Below, one piece after another: positions 8,219-17,047 of a stretch of 19,643 nt of DNA. Numbering within the stretch: the stretch's first letter is position 1; every line of letters starts with the position of its first letter. The notes beneath the pieces were generated by a model that made no database searches, was not told where the DNA came from, and saw only the letters and a program-made list of their open reading frames with translations. The DNA lies in the NCBI GenBank assembly GCA_035371485.1, contig DAOOWV010000017.1:1-19643 (forward strand). The letters are read 5' to 3'. The DNA is from DAOOWV01 sp035371485 (GTDB lineage: Bacteria; Patescibacteriota; Dojkabacteria; JAFGLO01). Position numbers and translations under genes: made by a program.

Positions 8219-9511
8219 TTATGATTTATCAGCATATCTATCCACACTTAGTATAAAACCAACTGCTATCATTGATACTAAAAGTGAAGATCCTCCATAT
8301 GAAATGAATGGTAATGGGATTCCAGTTAATGGAATTACCGCGACATTTGCCCCAATATGAAATAAAGTTTGTATTGCAATTATTGAAAGCATTGCTAAAA
8401 CTACTAATTTTCCATCCTTTGATTTAACTTTTTTGGATATTTCATATCCCATCCTAATAAAAATCCAATAAATTAGTAATATTGTTAAACCTCCAACAAA
8501 ACCAGTCTCCTCTAATATTACAGCTATTATAGAATCAGTAAATGCAGTATTTTCAACTAAAAATCCATTTTCCTGTCTTGACTTTCCTAAACCTCTCCCA
8601 AACCATCCTCCAGATCCAATTCCAATCAGAATTTGTTGCATTTGGTATCCTGTACCATTCTCAAGATTTTCACGAGAAACCTCGCCAGAAAAAACTACTT
8701 CTCTATAAACTTCAATTCTACTCATTCTATAGCTTGCCAAAGTACCAGCCATCAAAATAATAAGTCCCATAAAAAAAGCTAAAACAACGCTACCAATCAA
8801 ATGAATTTTATCAACTCCAGAAATAAAGTAAACTATAAAACATGTCATAGCAATAACCATTGTCGTTCCCATATCAGGTTGTAATATTATTAATCCGCAA
8901 CATCCCAAAAGAATCAAAACAAAAATTAAAAGTTCATTGTAAACATGATGTTTAATCGCATCAACTCCCCTTAATGCAACAGGTTTTAACGCTAAGACCC
9001 AATTGATAATATATAAAGTAACGCCAATTTTAGCAAATTCTCCTGGTTGTAGACCGATTCTTCTTCCCATTGGAGTAAAAAATAACCAACGCCCTGCTCC
9101 ACCAACTTGTGTTTGAGTTCCTACTTCCCATATTCCACCAATAGATGATACAGAATCAAGTAATTTGGAAGAGGTTATTAATACTAGAACTAAAAGAAAA
9201 ATGGTAATTCCAATAACCCAATGAGCATTTTTGTATAAAAAAAACTTGTAGTTAATCATCGAGACCACAAACATAACAACGAACCCTATAATTATCCATT
9301 GAAGTTGTGATCCTACAAAATGAAATCGATTATCAAAAAAGTGAGTAGTTTGAAAAGCACTAGCATCATAAATAAAAACTAAACCCATTAAAAGCAGTAA
9401 CACCATAATAACAATAATAGCTTTTCCATGAATCGATAAAGGTTTTCTTATTGTTTCTCTAGTTCTTAATCCAAATTTGTTTTTTCTTCTGGGAAAATAT
9501 CTCTTGTTCAT
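8219..9511 (-). CDS. FtsW/RodA-family lipid II polymerase (SEDS protein)
   Basis: A 430-residue polytopic membrane protein with a basic cytosolic N-terminus (1-30) and about ten hydrophobic segments. SEDS proteins polymerise lipid II into peptidoglycan glycan strands. Family marks present: GAGRW (138-142) followed by LQPGEFAK (154-161), QPDMGTT (211-217), GSGGWFGRGLGKS (299-311), and the C-terminal signature IPLTGIPLPFISYGGSSL (393-410). The catalytic Asp in the large extracytoplasmic loop is retained as FTDSIIAVILEETG (324-337), where most members have HTDFIFA; the His is Phe here. The start ATG overlaps the pyruvate kinase stop as ATGA, so translation is probably coupled. FtsW (division) and RodA (elongation) cannot be told apart with confidence from the sequence; no partner class B PBP is in the window. 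Confidence 0.93.
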   Translation of the reverse strand: MNKRYFPRRKNKFGLRTRETIRKPLSIHGKAIIVIMVLLLLMGLVFIYDASAFQTTHFFDNRFHFVGSQLQWIIIGFVVMFVVSMINYKFFLYKNAHWVIGITIFLLVLVLITSSKLLDSVSSIGGIWEVGTQTQVGGAGRWLFFTPMGRRIGLQPGEFAKIGVTLYIINWVLALKPVALRGVDAIKHHVYNELLIFVLILLGCCGLIILQPDMGTTMVIAMTCFIVYFISGVDKIHLIGSVVLAFFMGLIILMAGTLASYRMSRIEVYREVVFSGEVSRENLENGTGYQMQQILIGIGSGGWFGRGLGKSRQENGFLVENTAFTDSIIAVILEETGFVGGLTILLIYWIFIRMGYEISKKVKSKDGKLVVLAMLSIIAIQTLFHIGANVAVIPLTGIPLPFISYGGSSLLVSMIAVGFILSVDRYADKS

Positions 9512-10899
9512 AAAGAATAAAGCTCAATAATTCCTGTTTTTTTACCATTAGTTTTGTGAGAAACGTTCAAAATTACAAAATGTTGTTGATTTAAAAGTGA
9601 AATTCTTTCACGTACCTTTTGTACTATAAAACTAACAAACTCATCTCTGTCCTGCGGAATGTCCACATTTCCTACACACACTGCTTGAACTGACCTACTT
9701 ATCTGAAGTTGTCTAACGACACTTTCTGAAGGCGTTATTGCTATTATTGTTTGTTTGGGAAGATAACTTGCAAGCTTTTGAGCTGTATAACCGGTTCTTG
9801 TAAAAACAACAATAACATCAATACCAGCTTTATTAGCAAGATTTATTGCACTTTCAACTACAGAATCTCTTGCATCCGATGATGTACCTACCAATGAATA
9901 TTTCGTCGATTGCTCAATAATACTTGGTTCCACTTCAGATGCAATTTCATACATTGTTTTAACAGCTTCAACAGGATATTTACCCACCGATGACTCAGCC
10001 GAAAGCATAACAGCATCAGCACCATCCAAAATTGCATTAGCAACGTCACTTACCTCAGCCCTAGTGGGCCTTGGTTTTTCCTTCATCGATTCTAACATTT
10101 GAGTTGCAACGATTACTGGCTTTTCAGCTTTTTTACATTTTGCAATTATATCTTTTTGCAATAATGGAAGTTTGTATAATGGAAGTTCAACTCCCAAATC
10201 ACCTCGTGCTACCATTACTACATCAGATTCTTTTATTATCTCATCAATATTTTCAATTGCACGTGCTGTTTCTATTTTTGTTACAATTTTCAATGAATTT
10301 TTTCCAACGACTTGCCTTATTTTTTTTACATCACTAGCATCTTGTATAAATGAAGCACCAATAAAATCATAATCTAATTCAACAGCCTTTTTTATATTTT
10401 CTATATCCAATTTAGTCAATAATGGAATATTCAATTTTGTACCAAGTACATTAACAGTCTTACCATCTGTTATTACGCCATCATTTTTTATCCTAATATG
10501 GATTAGTCTACCATCAATTTTATAAACTTCTGCTTGTATATTCCCATCATCAATTAAGATAATACTTCCTTTAGTTACATCCAAATGCATACTTTTATGA
10601 CTAACGAACGGATATTCTTTTTGATTACTATCTGTTGATACTATCAATTCTGAGCCAGCAATAACGTTAATGGCTTCTTTAATATTTCTAATCCTAATCT
10701 TAGGACCTTGAGCATCCATATAAAGTGCAATTTCTGGCGAAATAGTCCTAAAAATCTTTTTATCTCTAGTAAGTTCTTCGGCATCAGCAAATGCGGAATT
10801 AATACGTGCAACTCTAAATCCAAATTTATACATTTGCAATAACACACTTGCATCCCAAGTTGCAGGACCAATAGTAGCAACAATTTTTGTTTTTATCAT
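9508..10899 (-). CDS. pyk: Pyruvate kinase, potassium-independent type by its active-site residues
   Basis: Catalyses phosphoenolpyruvate + ADP to pyruvate + ATP, the last step of glycolysis. 463 residues, full length with an A/B barrel and a C-terminal allosteric-type domain (about 340-463). Visible: KIVATIGPAT at 5-14, ARINSAFAD (31-39), MDAQGPKIRI (61-70), catalytic Lys208 in VTKIE, MVARGDLGVELP (229-240), ATQMLESM (265-272), PTRAEVSDVANAI (278-290) and VMLSAESSVGKYP (297-309). Two places differ from classic enzymes. The potassium-site RxNFSH is RINSAF, losing the Ser ligand. The DTKGPEIRT stretch is DAQGPKIRI, with Gln, Lys and Ile at the positions numbered 114, 117 and 120 in the rabbit enzyme; this is the residue set of potassium-independent kinases. 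The gene ends in TGA, overlapping the FtsW/RodA start by 4 nt. Confidence 0.96.
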   Translation of the reverse strand: MIKTKIVATIGPATWDASVLLQMYKFGFRVARINSAFADAEELTRDKKIFRTISPEIALYMDAQGPKIRIRNIKEAINVIAGSELIVSTDSNQKEYPFVSHKSMHLDVTKGSIILIDDGNIQAEVYKIDGRLIHIRIKNDGVITDGKTVNVLGTKLNIPLLTKLDIENIKKAVELDYDFIGASFIQDASDVKKIRQVVGKNSLKIVTKIETARAIENIDEIIKESDVVMVARGDLGVELPLYKLPLLQKDIIAKCKKAEKPVIVATQMLESMKEKPRPTRAEVSDVANAILDGADAVMLSAESSVGKYPVEAVKTMYEIASEVEPSIIEQSTKYSLVGTSSDARDSVVESAINLANKAGIDVIVVFTRTGYTAQKLASYLPKQTIIAITPSESVVRQLQISRSVQAVCVGNVDIPQDRDEFVSFIVQKVRERISLLNQQHFVILNVSHKTNGKKTGIIELYSL

Positions 10900-10941
10900 T
10901 AATTGGACAGTTTAATTAATCTCAAAAGTTTATAAATTAAT

Positions 10942-11000
10942 TATAATATAATGACCGTATATATGCAATTATTGCATAATAAAAGATATGATGCTACAAT
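10942..11000 (+). promoter_or_regulatory. Divergent promoter region with a near-perfect palindrome (candidate operator)
   Basis: Between pyk (minus) and the ABC operon (plus) lie overlapping TATAAT boxes (10942-10947 and 10947-10952). Then comes TATGCAATTATTGCATA at 10962-10978, with arms of 8 bp around a central T. Further on is TACAAT at 10995-11000, whose 17-nt spacing puts a possible -35 (TTGCAT) inside the right arm. A dimeric repressor bound here could block the plus-strand promoter. No regulator gene is visible in the window, and palindromes of this size can occur by chance in AT-rich DNA. Confidence 0.35.
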
Positions 11001-11026
11001 AACTTCATTATCAATGTTATTTTCAA

Positions 11027-11866
11027 ATGAATCCAAGTTTAGTAGACGAAATACAAAAAGAAGTTCTGACTAAATACAACGGCGATGTTGACCAATTTTT
11101 CAATGATATAAAACAATTATTCTTAACAAGTCAGTCTGAAATAACTCAAAATAATACTTTGTCAAAAACAAAGCTTGGTAAACCTAAAGATGAGATTATC
11201 GTTGAAGTAAAAAATCTTTCAAAAGAATATAAAATTGGTTCAGAAGTTACTAATGCCCTTCAAAACGTAAATCTATCAATAAAAAAAGGTGAAATGGTTG
11301 CAATAATGGGACCAAGCGGAAGTGGAAAGAGTACTTTTTTAAATATTTTAGCAGGATTAGAAAAACCAACTTCAGGATCAACAAATGTCGCAGGCTACGA
11401 TGTAGCAAGGCTAACAGACAATCAGGCATCACAATTTAGAAACAGAGTTTTAGGTTTTATATTTCAGTTTTTTTATCTCCAACCCTTTTTAAGAATAAGA
11501 GAAAATGTTGAAATTCCACTCTTTTTTGCAGACATACCCAAAAGTAAAAGATATATAAAATCACGAAAACTATTAAAAGATGTAGGACTTGAAGCTAAAG
11601 AAAAACATCTTCCCAAACACTTAAGTGGTGGACAAATGCAAAGAATCGCAATAATTAGAGCGTTGATAAATGAACCTCAAATAATCCTTGCGGATGAACC
11701 GACTGGAAATTTAGACAGAAAAACTGGTAATGAGGTAATGAATTTATTAGCAGATATCAACAGAGAATCAGGAACAACAATAATAATTGTAACGCATGAC
11801 GAAAAAATAGCCGAACAAGCACACAGGATTATTCAATTTGAGGATGGTAAAATTGTTACAAAATGA
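11027..11866 (+). CDS. ABC transporter ATP-binding protein, MacB/LolD type, with N-terminal extension
   Basis: The nucleotide-binding subunit of an ABC system of the LolD/MacB/FtsE class, acting on the inner face of the membrane with the permease next door. The ABC domain spans about 57-279. Walker A is GPSGSGKST (95-103), the Q-loop Gln is at about 147 (FIFQFFYL), the signature LSGGQMQR is at 199-206, Walker B is IILADE with D-loop PTGNLD (219-230), and the H-loop is VTHDE (255-259). The first 56 residues (MNPSLVDEIQKEVLTKYNGD onward) are an added acidic, apparently helical stretch not usual in LolD or MacB ATPases, followed by a short linker. The stop is TGA, 31 nt before the permease start. 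The substrate is unknown; such systems move lipoproteins, peptides or antibiotics, or act mechanically. Confidence 0.93.
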   Translation: MNPSLVDEIQKEVLTKYNGDVDQFFNDIKQLFLTSQSEITQNNTLSKTKLGKPKDEIIVEVKNLSKEYKIGSEVTNALQNVNLSIKKGEMVAIMGPSGSGKSTFLNILAGLEKPTSGSTNVAGYDVARLTDNQASQFRNRVLGFIFQFFYLQPFLRIRENVEIPLFFADIPKSKRYIKSRKLLKDVGLEAKEKHLPKHLSGGQMQRIAIIRALINEPQIILADEPTGNLDRKTGNEVMNLLADINRESGTTIIIVTHDEKIAEQAHRIIQFEDGKIVTK

Positions 11867-11897
11867 ATTTTAATTTAATATCTATCATTAAAATAAA

Positions 11898-13379
11898 GTG
11901 AAAATTATTGATGGGTTGAGACTCTCAACAACAAAAATTATGCAAAAAAAGGGAGGAAGTTGTCTTTCTGGGTGTATAATTGGATTTGGACTTATAACCC
12001 TTATTTTGTCATTGATTATTGGAAAGGGGTTTCAAAGAACATTTAAAAGTCTATATAGGGACTCACTTTACAAAAATTATTATGCCCAAGTTTCTGAAAC
12101 CGATCTTGAATTATTTGACTCCACAGATAAATATAAAAATACTTATCAAAACTATGGAGAAAAAAATCTGTACTCAGAAATTTCTATTTTAGGATATGCC
12201 AATGAAAATACATATGACTTTGATAAAGATTATGACTTACAATCAAATTCAACTTATCAAACATGTTTAGATGGTTATAAAATTGATGATGCTGAAGTTT
12301 TTATAACATTTGTTGATGAAATATTCTTAGAAGATTATCTTTATAAAACCAGTGAATTCGACAACGATTTTAACGGTAAGATTCCAATTTTAGTTAGTGT
12401 GAATTCAATAACCCAATATTTTGATGATCCAGAGAAATTGAACAGTTCTTCAAACAAAGAAAAATTTGAATATATAAAAAGCCAGTTAGACAAGTTTTGG
12501 GGAGAAGAATATAAATTAAAACTTTACAAATTCAAACAATCTGAAAGTAAAATTCCCGTTGATTATTACGATAGTTATGATTATAGTACACTAGATAAAG
12601 ATGACGAAATCGCAAATGACATTGAATTTGTAATCGTTGGATTTTATTCATCAATGGATGTTGGTTCCGTATACAATTATCATGGAGAAATGCCGATTGA
12701 TGCTTACGTACCTAAATCCTATCTTTATGGTTCAAATAAACTCAACAATTTTCTAGTAAAAAATGAGGACAATATCCTTTCAAATACAACATTAGTTTTT
12801 GAATTTGACAGTAAAAAAAATAGAACCGATGCTATCAACGACACTTCTGAATATAAGATCTCAAAAATGTATGGGAATTACCTATTCGAAAGAAATAGCC
12901 CCTATCAGATGTTCAGTGAATCATTAAATATACTTCAAAAAATAGTATTAGTAATAGGGGGAATAATGCTATCGGTTGCTGAAGTAATATTATTAATTAC
13001 CGTAAGTAAACTAGTTAAAGATAGTACAAAGGAGATCGGTGTATTTAGAGCCGTAGGAGCCCAACAAAAAGATATCAGGAATATTTTCTTCAACTACGCC
13101 TCGATGATAAGTTTAGCTGGATTGGTAATTGCTGTAGTTCTTGCATACTTAATTGCGATAACTATTTCAGTTCTATGGGGCGAAAATTTATTCTATTCAA
13201 TTGCTATTGGAGGAAATAATTTCTCACCCAATAGTCATCCATTTGTTCTTGTAGGATTTCCAATTCTTGAACTAATGATAATCGCCATCATATCCTATAC
13301 CTTAGGCTGTATCGCTTCTTTTTTCCCTGCCAGAAAAGCGAGTAAAATGGATGTAGTAAAAGCATTAAAAGAAGAATAA
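11898..13379 (+). CDS. FtsX/MacB-family ABC transporter permease
   Basis: 493 residues with the four-helix MacB/FtsX plan. One N-terminal membrane helix (about 24-42) is followed by a large extracytoplasmic domain of about 300 residues, rich in Asp, Tyr, Ser and Asn. Three C-terminal helices follow (about 349-370, 402-426 and 448-475). The coupling segment KEIGVFRAVGAQQKDIR (378-394) after the second helix, and the ending FPARKASKMDVVKALKEE (476-493), are family hallmarks. The best start is GTG at 11898, which keeps an 18-residue basic lead-in before the first helix; an in-frame ATG at 11940 is a weaker alternative. Two Cys near the first helix (22, 26) stand out. It would dimerise and pair with the ATPase immediately upstream. 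Confidence 0.92.
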   Translation: MKIIDGLRLSTTKIMQKKGGSCLSGCIIGFGLITLILSLIIGKGFQRTFKSLYRDSLYKNYYAQVSETDLELFDSTDKYKNTYQNYGEKNLYSEISILGYANENTYDFDKDYDLQSNSTYQTCLDGYKIDDAEVFITFVDEIFLEDYLYKTSEFDNDFNGKIPILVSVNSITQYFDDPEKLNSSSNKEKFEYIKSQLDKFWGEEYKLKLYKFKQSESKIPVDYYDSYDYSTLDKDDEIANDIEFVIVGFYSSMDVGSVYNYHGEMPIDAYVPKSYLYGSNKLNNFLVKNEDNILSNTTLVFEFDSKKNRTDAINDTSEYKISKMYGNYLFERNSPYQMFSESLNILQKIVLVIGGIMLSVAEVILLITVSKLVKDSTKEIGVFRAVGAQQKDIRNIFFNYASMISLAGLVIAVVLAYLIAITISVLWGENLFYSIAIGGNNFSPNSHPFVLVGFPILELMIIAIISYTLGCIASFFPARKASKMDVVKALKEE

Positions 13380-13420
13380 TTTTACAGATAATTTTCATAA
13401 TTTCATATTTTGATAAATAA

Positions 13421-15085
13421 ATGAGAGCAAAATCTAAAACAAAAAACAAAGAAATTAAAAAACCAGACGCTGAAAAAGTAATAGTTAATTGTGTTAAAAG
13501 TCACAAAAAAAGAGAACTACTTGGTACACTTCTATCATGGATGGGAGGAACTCTTATGCCACTTATGTTAATATCTCTTACTTATGGAATAATAATGATT
13601 TCCAAAGGATACAGACTAACAAAAGAAGGACAAATAATTCAAACGGGTGTTCTTTCAGTCACCAGTAATGTAAGAGGAGCTTCTTTATATGTCAACTCTG
13701 AATATAAAGGGAATGTTCCCAAGGTTATCAGTGGAATTGAACTTGATACTTATGAAGTAAATGTTAGGAAAACAGACTATTATAACTATAATTTTACTGT
13801 TCCAATCAATCCTTCCTATTCTTTCTCCGTTTATTCAAAACTCTATAAATTACCAGAAAAAATTGTATTTGAAGAAATATTTGCTGATGCAGAAAACATT
13901 TATACCTCAAACAACAATAAAACAGTAATTTTAAAAACGAACGACAAAGAAAAGTATGAACTTTATAAATGCACATTAAGTACTACACTTATCTCTAAAC
14001 CTAGCTGTGATCCAATTTTTGACATACAAGAAAATATCGATTTGGCTGATTTTAACTATAAAAGTAATGCCTATGTTGATATCAACACCTTAAGAACTAA
14101 ATTATCCCCTAATAATCAACAATTACTTTTAGAGATTACTATCCGAAACAAGATTGAAACGATTGAAGATGAAGCTATTTTAGAAGAAGAAAACTTACCA
14201 GATGAGGAAATCGGCAAAGAATTGATTTTACTTGATTTATCAGGTAAGGATGTAGAGATTACATCACTTGATAGGATTCCTCAAAATATTGATCAAATAG
14301 TGTGGTCCACAGATAGTAAATATCTGATTTTTGAACGGGAGAATGACTTAATTGCATTTGATATTGACAAGGAATCAATAAATATTGTCGTAGGAAGTTG
14401 GGAAAATAAAGATTTAGAATATCAACTTATAAATGGTAGTGTCATTTTCTGGAGTGAAAATGGACTTGAGATAAGAGATCTTGATGGAAAAACTTATGAT
14501 CCAATTGTAGTTCCTGAACAAAAGTTTACAAATCTTTCATCAGAAATTACTCAAACATTTAATGTGGAAAATACAAAGTTAGTTACAATAGATCAATCTG
14601 GCTTAAGGCCCATTGTAGAAAAAGAAGATTTAATGTATGTACTTGATATAAAAGATAACACTTTTAAGGTAATTCCTGACTGTCTTACATCTCAGGGTTG
14701 TAACTTTAAATCATTCTCACCAGATGCTGAAAAAGCTCTATTCCAAAAGGAAAATGCGTATTATTTATACTGGATTGAAAAAGAAGAATGGGACTATCTA
14801 ACAGAAGATATTTTATACGAATTATTTGTTTGTAATGAGAGAAAATGTGAAATTCAATGGGCTGATGACTCAAGCATCCTTTTCATTTGGATGCAATCCT
14901 ATGATGACAATGAAGCGATTGGAGAAATATGGTATTGTGATTTTTGGGGGAAGAACAAGAACAAATTAATAACCGAAGTAGTTTCCAACTTTATTGTTAC
15001 CGATAAAGCTTCAAGAATACACGTAGGAAAGGTCAAAAATGAAGAGGAAATAAAAATAGATTTTGAAACAGCTGAGATTAAATAG
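13421..15085 (+). CDS. PEGA-domain membrane-anchored protein with beta-propeller-like C-terminus
   Basis: A 554-residue protein with a basic cytosolic N-terminus (1-32), one strong membrane helix (about 44-62) and the rest predicted outside the cell. Residues about 76-128 match a PEGA domain: GVLSVTSNVRGASLYVNSEYKG with a following LDTYEVNVRKTDYYNYNF, the typical small beta domain of surface proteins. After about 260 there are recurring WSTDSKYLIFERENDLIAFD-type and WADDSSILFIWM-type blades resembling WD40/TolB-like propellers, a common arrangement after PEGA in CPR proteins. Six Cys occur between about 185 and 490 (CTLSTTLISKPSC, CLTSQGC, CNERKC), in close pairs that suggest disulfides. It lies 41 nt after the permease and is probably in the same transcript, so it may be a substrate-binding or wall-linking partner of the ABC system. 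That link is inference from position. Confidence 0.78.
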   Translation: MRAKSKTKNKEIKKPDAEKVIVNCVKSHKKRELLGTLLSWMGGTLMPLMLISLTYGIIMISKGYRLTKEGQIIQTGVLSVTSNVRGASLYVNSEYKGNVPKVISGIELDTYEVNVRKTDYYNYNFTVPINPSYSFSVYSKLYKLPEKIVFEEIFADAENIYTSNNNKTVILKTNDKEKYELYKCTLSTTLISKPSCDPIFDIQENIDLADFNYKSNAYVDINTLRTKLSPNNQQLLLEITIRNKIETIEDEAILEEENLPDEEIGKELILLDLSGKDVEITSLDRIPQNIDQIVWSTDSKYLIFERENDLIAFDIDKESINIVVGSWENKDLEYQLINGSVIFWSENGLEIRDLDGKTYDPIVVPEQKFTNLSSEITQTFNVENTKLVTIDQSGLRPIVEKEDLMYVLDIKDNTFKVIPDCLTSQGCNFKSFSPDAEKALFQKENAYYLYWIEKEEWDYLTEDILYELFVCNERKCEIQWADDSSILFIWMQSYDDNEAIGEIWYCDFWGKNKNKLITEVVSNFIVTDKASRIHVGKVKNEEEIKIDFETAEIK

Positions 15086-15101
15086 CCATATATTATCTCT
15101 A

Positions 15102-15145
15102 TAAAAAACAATATTGTGGAGAAGTAACATATTACTTCTCCACAA
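15102..15145. terminator. Shared hairpin terminator between convergent transcripts
   Basis: TTGTGGAGAAGTAA (15114-15127) and its exact complement (15132-15145) form a 14-bp perfect stem with a 4-nt CATA loop. On the minus strand it is followed by a T-rich tract (TATTGTTTTTTAT, 15101-15113 read backwards), a classic intrinsic terminator for the 15155-17047 genes. On the plus strand the U-run is poor, but the stem should still stop or protect the ABC/PEGA transcript. Confidence 0.85.
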
Positions 15146-15154
15146 CATTAAATA

Positions 15155-16015
15155 CTATTCTCTTTTACCCGAAACCATTTTATTTGGTGGTTGAACAATA
15201 TTAAGCTTACCAGAACTTGTACTTCCTGACTTAACAACCGAAGGCCCTGAAGATCTGTTTGTTTTACCAGATGGAATAACTCCACGACCTACTTCATTTT
15301 TCCTATTCGAAGGTTGTGTTTTAAGCCCCTTAGGTTTTCTTCTACTTTGCTCCTTTGTAATTCCACGATACAACTCAAGTGGAGCAAAATAATGCTCTGT
15401 CGGTAATGTTCTGTCTGCTCTAATAAGATCACGGCCTAAAGCCACTATTTCCATAGTATTTTCTGGTAATTTATATTCCCTTCTAACCACATTAACCAAT
15501 TCTTTAACATACTTCACATCTACCACCACATTCTCGAGGGAGACACCACCAAGATAATCCCTTATTCTATCATTATATCCAAATATCTTTTTAAGTACAA
15601 CGCGCCATGCTGGTCGTGATAAATTACCATGTTCAGTTACGGTTTGAGTTGCCAAAGCCTCAAGAATTTCTCCCCTTGTTTTTGCAACAGATGCTTCCTT
15701 CCCAACGACTACCAATGTAGGCACCTCATCACTCCCTTCTATTAAATATACACTAGGAACAGCCACACCTTTAGTTAATGAGCTATCTCTTGCATCAAGA
15801 CTAATTACTCTTTCTGCATTGGCCGAAACACCTGCTATTCTCCTAAGCTCATCACCAGCTTTTTCGTAACCATTAGTATCAACTAGTGCCAAGCATAGTC
15901 GTGATACATCTTCCTTCCCAACATCCCTTGGATAAAATTTAAAGCGACCACACTGAAGATAACCTGTCTTTAAAATATCATTTGGTCTAGTTCCTTGTCC
16001 ACCTTCAATTTCCAT
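15155..16015 (-). CDS. Conserved-looking protein of unknown function (paralogue pair, member 2)
   Basis: I do not recognise this 286-residue protein. Residues 1-215 look globular: alternating beta and helix, no signal peptide and no membrane segment, so it is probably cytosolic. From about 226 to the end it is a basic, Ser/Gly/Asn/Lys-rich tail (SRRKPKGLKTQPSNRKNEVG onward) that is likely disordered. The middle (about 100-145, LVVVGKEASVAKTRGEILEA onward) aligns by eye with the same region of the neighbour at 16091-17047: LVVKGDVEELDRKVEEILED, with a following VRVVLNEW versus WRVVLKKIF. Overall length before the tail and order of segments also agree. The two are likely diverged copies and, on the same strand 75 nt apart, probably one operon ending at the hairpin at 15114-15145. 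The ATG at 16015 lacks a Shine-Dalgarno sequence. Confidence 0.75.
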   Translation of the reverse strand: MEIEGGQGTRPNDILKTGYLQCGRFKFYPRDVGKEDVSRLCLALVDTNGYEKAGDELRRIAGVSANAERVISLDARDSSLTKGVAVPSVYLIEGSDEVPTLVVVGKEASVAKTRGEILEALATQTVTEHGNLSRPAWRVVLKKIFGYNDRIRDYLGGVSLENVVVDVKYVKELVNVVRREYKLPENTMEIVALGRDLIRADRTLPTEHYFAPLELYRGITKEQSRRKPKGLKTQPSNRKNEVGRGVIPSGKTNRSSGPSVVKSGSTSSGKLNIVQPPNKMVSGKRE

Positions 16016-16090
16016 TGCATTTTGAATTAAATTATATAAATTTTAATAAATAAAGTATTACTAATAATAACTTGTGCTATTATGTTCTGC

Positions 16091-17047
16091 TTATTTGTTG
16101 TTAATATCATGTCCTGCATTGGCATTATTTTCAGGAGAGAAAAATACTAGATATGATCCATTTTCTAATAAGTTCTCAATATTTAACTGTTCATCTCCAA
16201 ATAATCTCGATAAATCATGTTTTCTAAATGTACCTATAACAATCATCCCCCTAATCATTCTATATAAAACAATTGGGTATAAAACAGCCTCTGCCGGCCA
16301 TACTGACATATCAGCTCCATACTTTTCGGCAAGCTGATCATATAAGGGACCACCAATTTTAAACCTTTCATAATTTTGAACACTATCACCTAGCCCTAAT
16401 CTCTTTACTAAATCAGCCAAAAATTGTTCACTAGCGCAAACAACTTCAAGATCACCAGTATTGGGAGCAACCCCAATACCTAAGTAACTTTTTCTAAAAG
16501 TCCATTGAGCCTTAGCTTTAATCCCTGCACCATTTCCGTTCATTTCTTTTATCAGTTCTAATAATTGAGCTCTGCTAAAGTCATCACCCCTCATCCATTC
16601 ATTTAAAACTACCCTCACTGCTTCTTCATGTACCCAACTCCTTACCATCTCATTTAAACCACAATCATTAGTACTTAAATCCTCCAAAATTTCTTCAACT
16701 TTCCTATCTAATTCTTCAACATCACCTTTTACAACCAAAAACACTTCAGTACCTCTTTCACCGCCCTTGGCAACACCAATTATGGCATCACCTTCACTGA
16801 CATTAGCATATTTTAATTTAGCCTTTACATCAGATATTTGAGAACCACAATGAACTAAACCAACTAAATGTCTATCAACAGTATATTGAACGCCAATATG
16901 CAGTTCATCCCCAGTTCCCTCAGTATTAAGAATTGGATATAAACACGTCGGCTCATTAGAACCAAACATTTCAACTATCAATCTCCTAATCTCTTCATTC
17001 CCCTCAACGACTTGGTCATTAACATTTAAATTACCATCTTCGATCAT
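16091..17047 (-). CDS. Conserved-looking protein of unknown function (paralogue pair, member 1)
   Basis: A 318-residue, acidic, apparently cytosolic protein with no recognisable catalytic motif. It has mixed alpha/beta character. The first half holds CLYPILNTEGTGDELHIGVQ (35-54) and a segment IIGVAKGGERGTEVFLVVKG leading into a charged helix (DVEELDRKVEEILEDL). The second half holds SYLGIGVAPNTGDLEVVCAS and a hydrophobic stretch AEAVLYPIVLYRMIRGMIVI near 270-290 that could be a buried strand and helix. That half corresponds by eye to PTEHYFAPLELYRGI in the downstream protein. It lacks the basic tail of its neighbour. It is the first gene of a minus-strand pair transcribed away from the tyrS leader. 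I cannot assign a function; the paralogy with 15155-16015 is inference from alignment by eye. Confidence 0.75.
   Translation of the reverse strand: MIEDGNLNVNDQVVEGNEEIRRLIVEMFGSNEPTCLYPILNTEGTGDELHIGVQYTVDRHLVGLVHCGSQISDVKAKLKYANVSEGDAIIGVAKGGERGTEVFLVVKGDVEELDRKVEEILEDLSTNDCGLNEMVRSWVHEEAVRVVLNEWMRGDDFSRAQLLELIKEMNGNGAGIKAKAQWTFRKSYLGIGVAPNTGDLEVVCASEQFLADLVKRLGLGDSVQNYERFKIGGPLYDQLAEKYGADMSVWPAEAVLYPIVLYRMIRGMIVIGTFRKHDLSRLFGDEQLNIENLLENGSYLVFFSPENNANAGHDINNK

Noticed and set aside
9508..11866. Alternative genetic code with TGA read as glycine, as in some CPR lineages
   Set aside because: TGA ends pyruvate kinase and the ABC ATPase exactly where these families should end, so TGA is a stop here.
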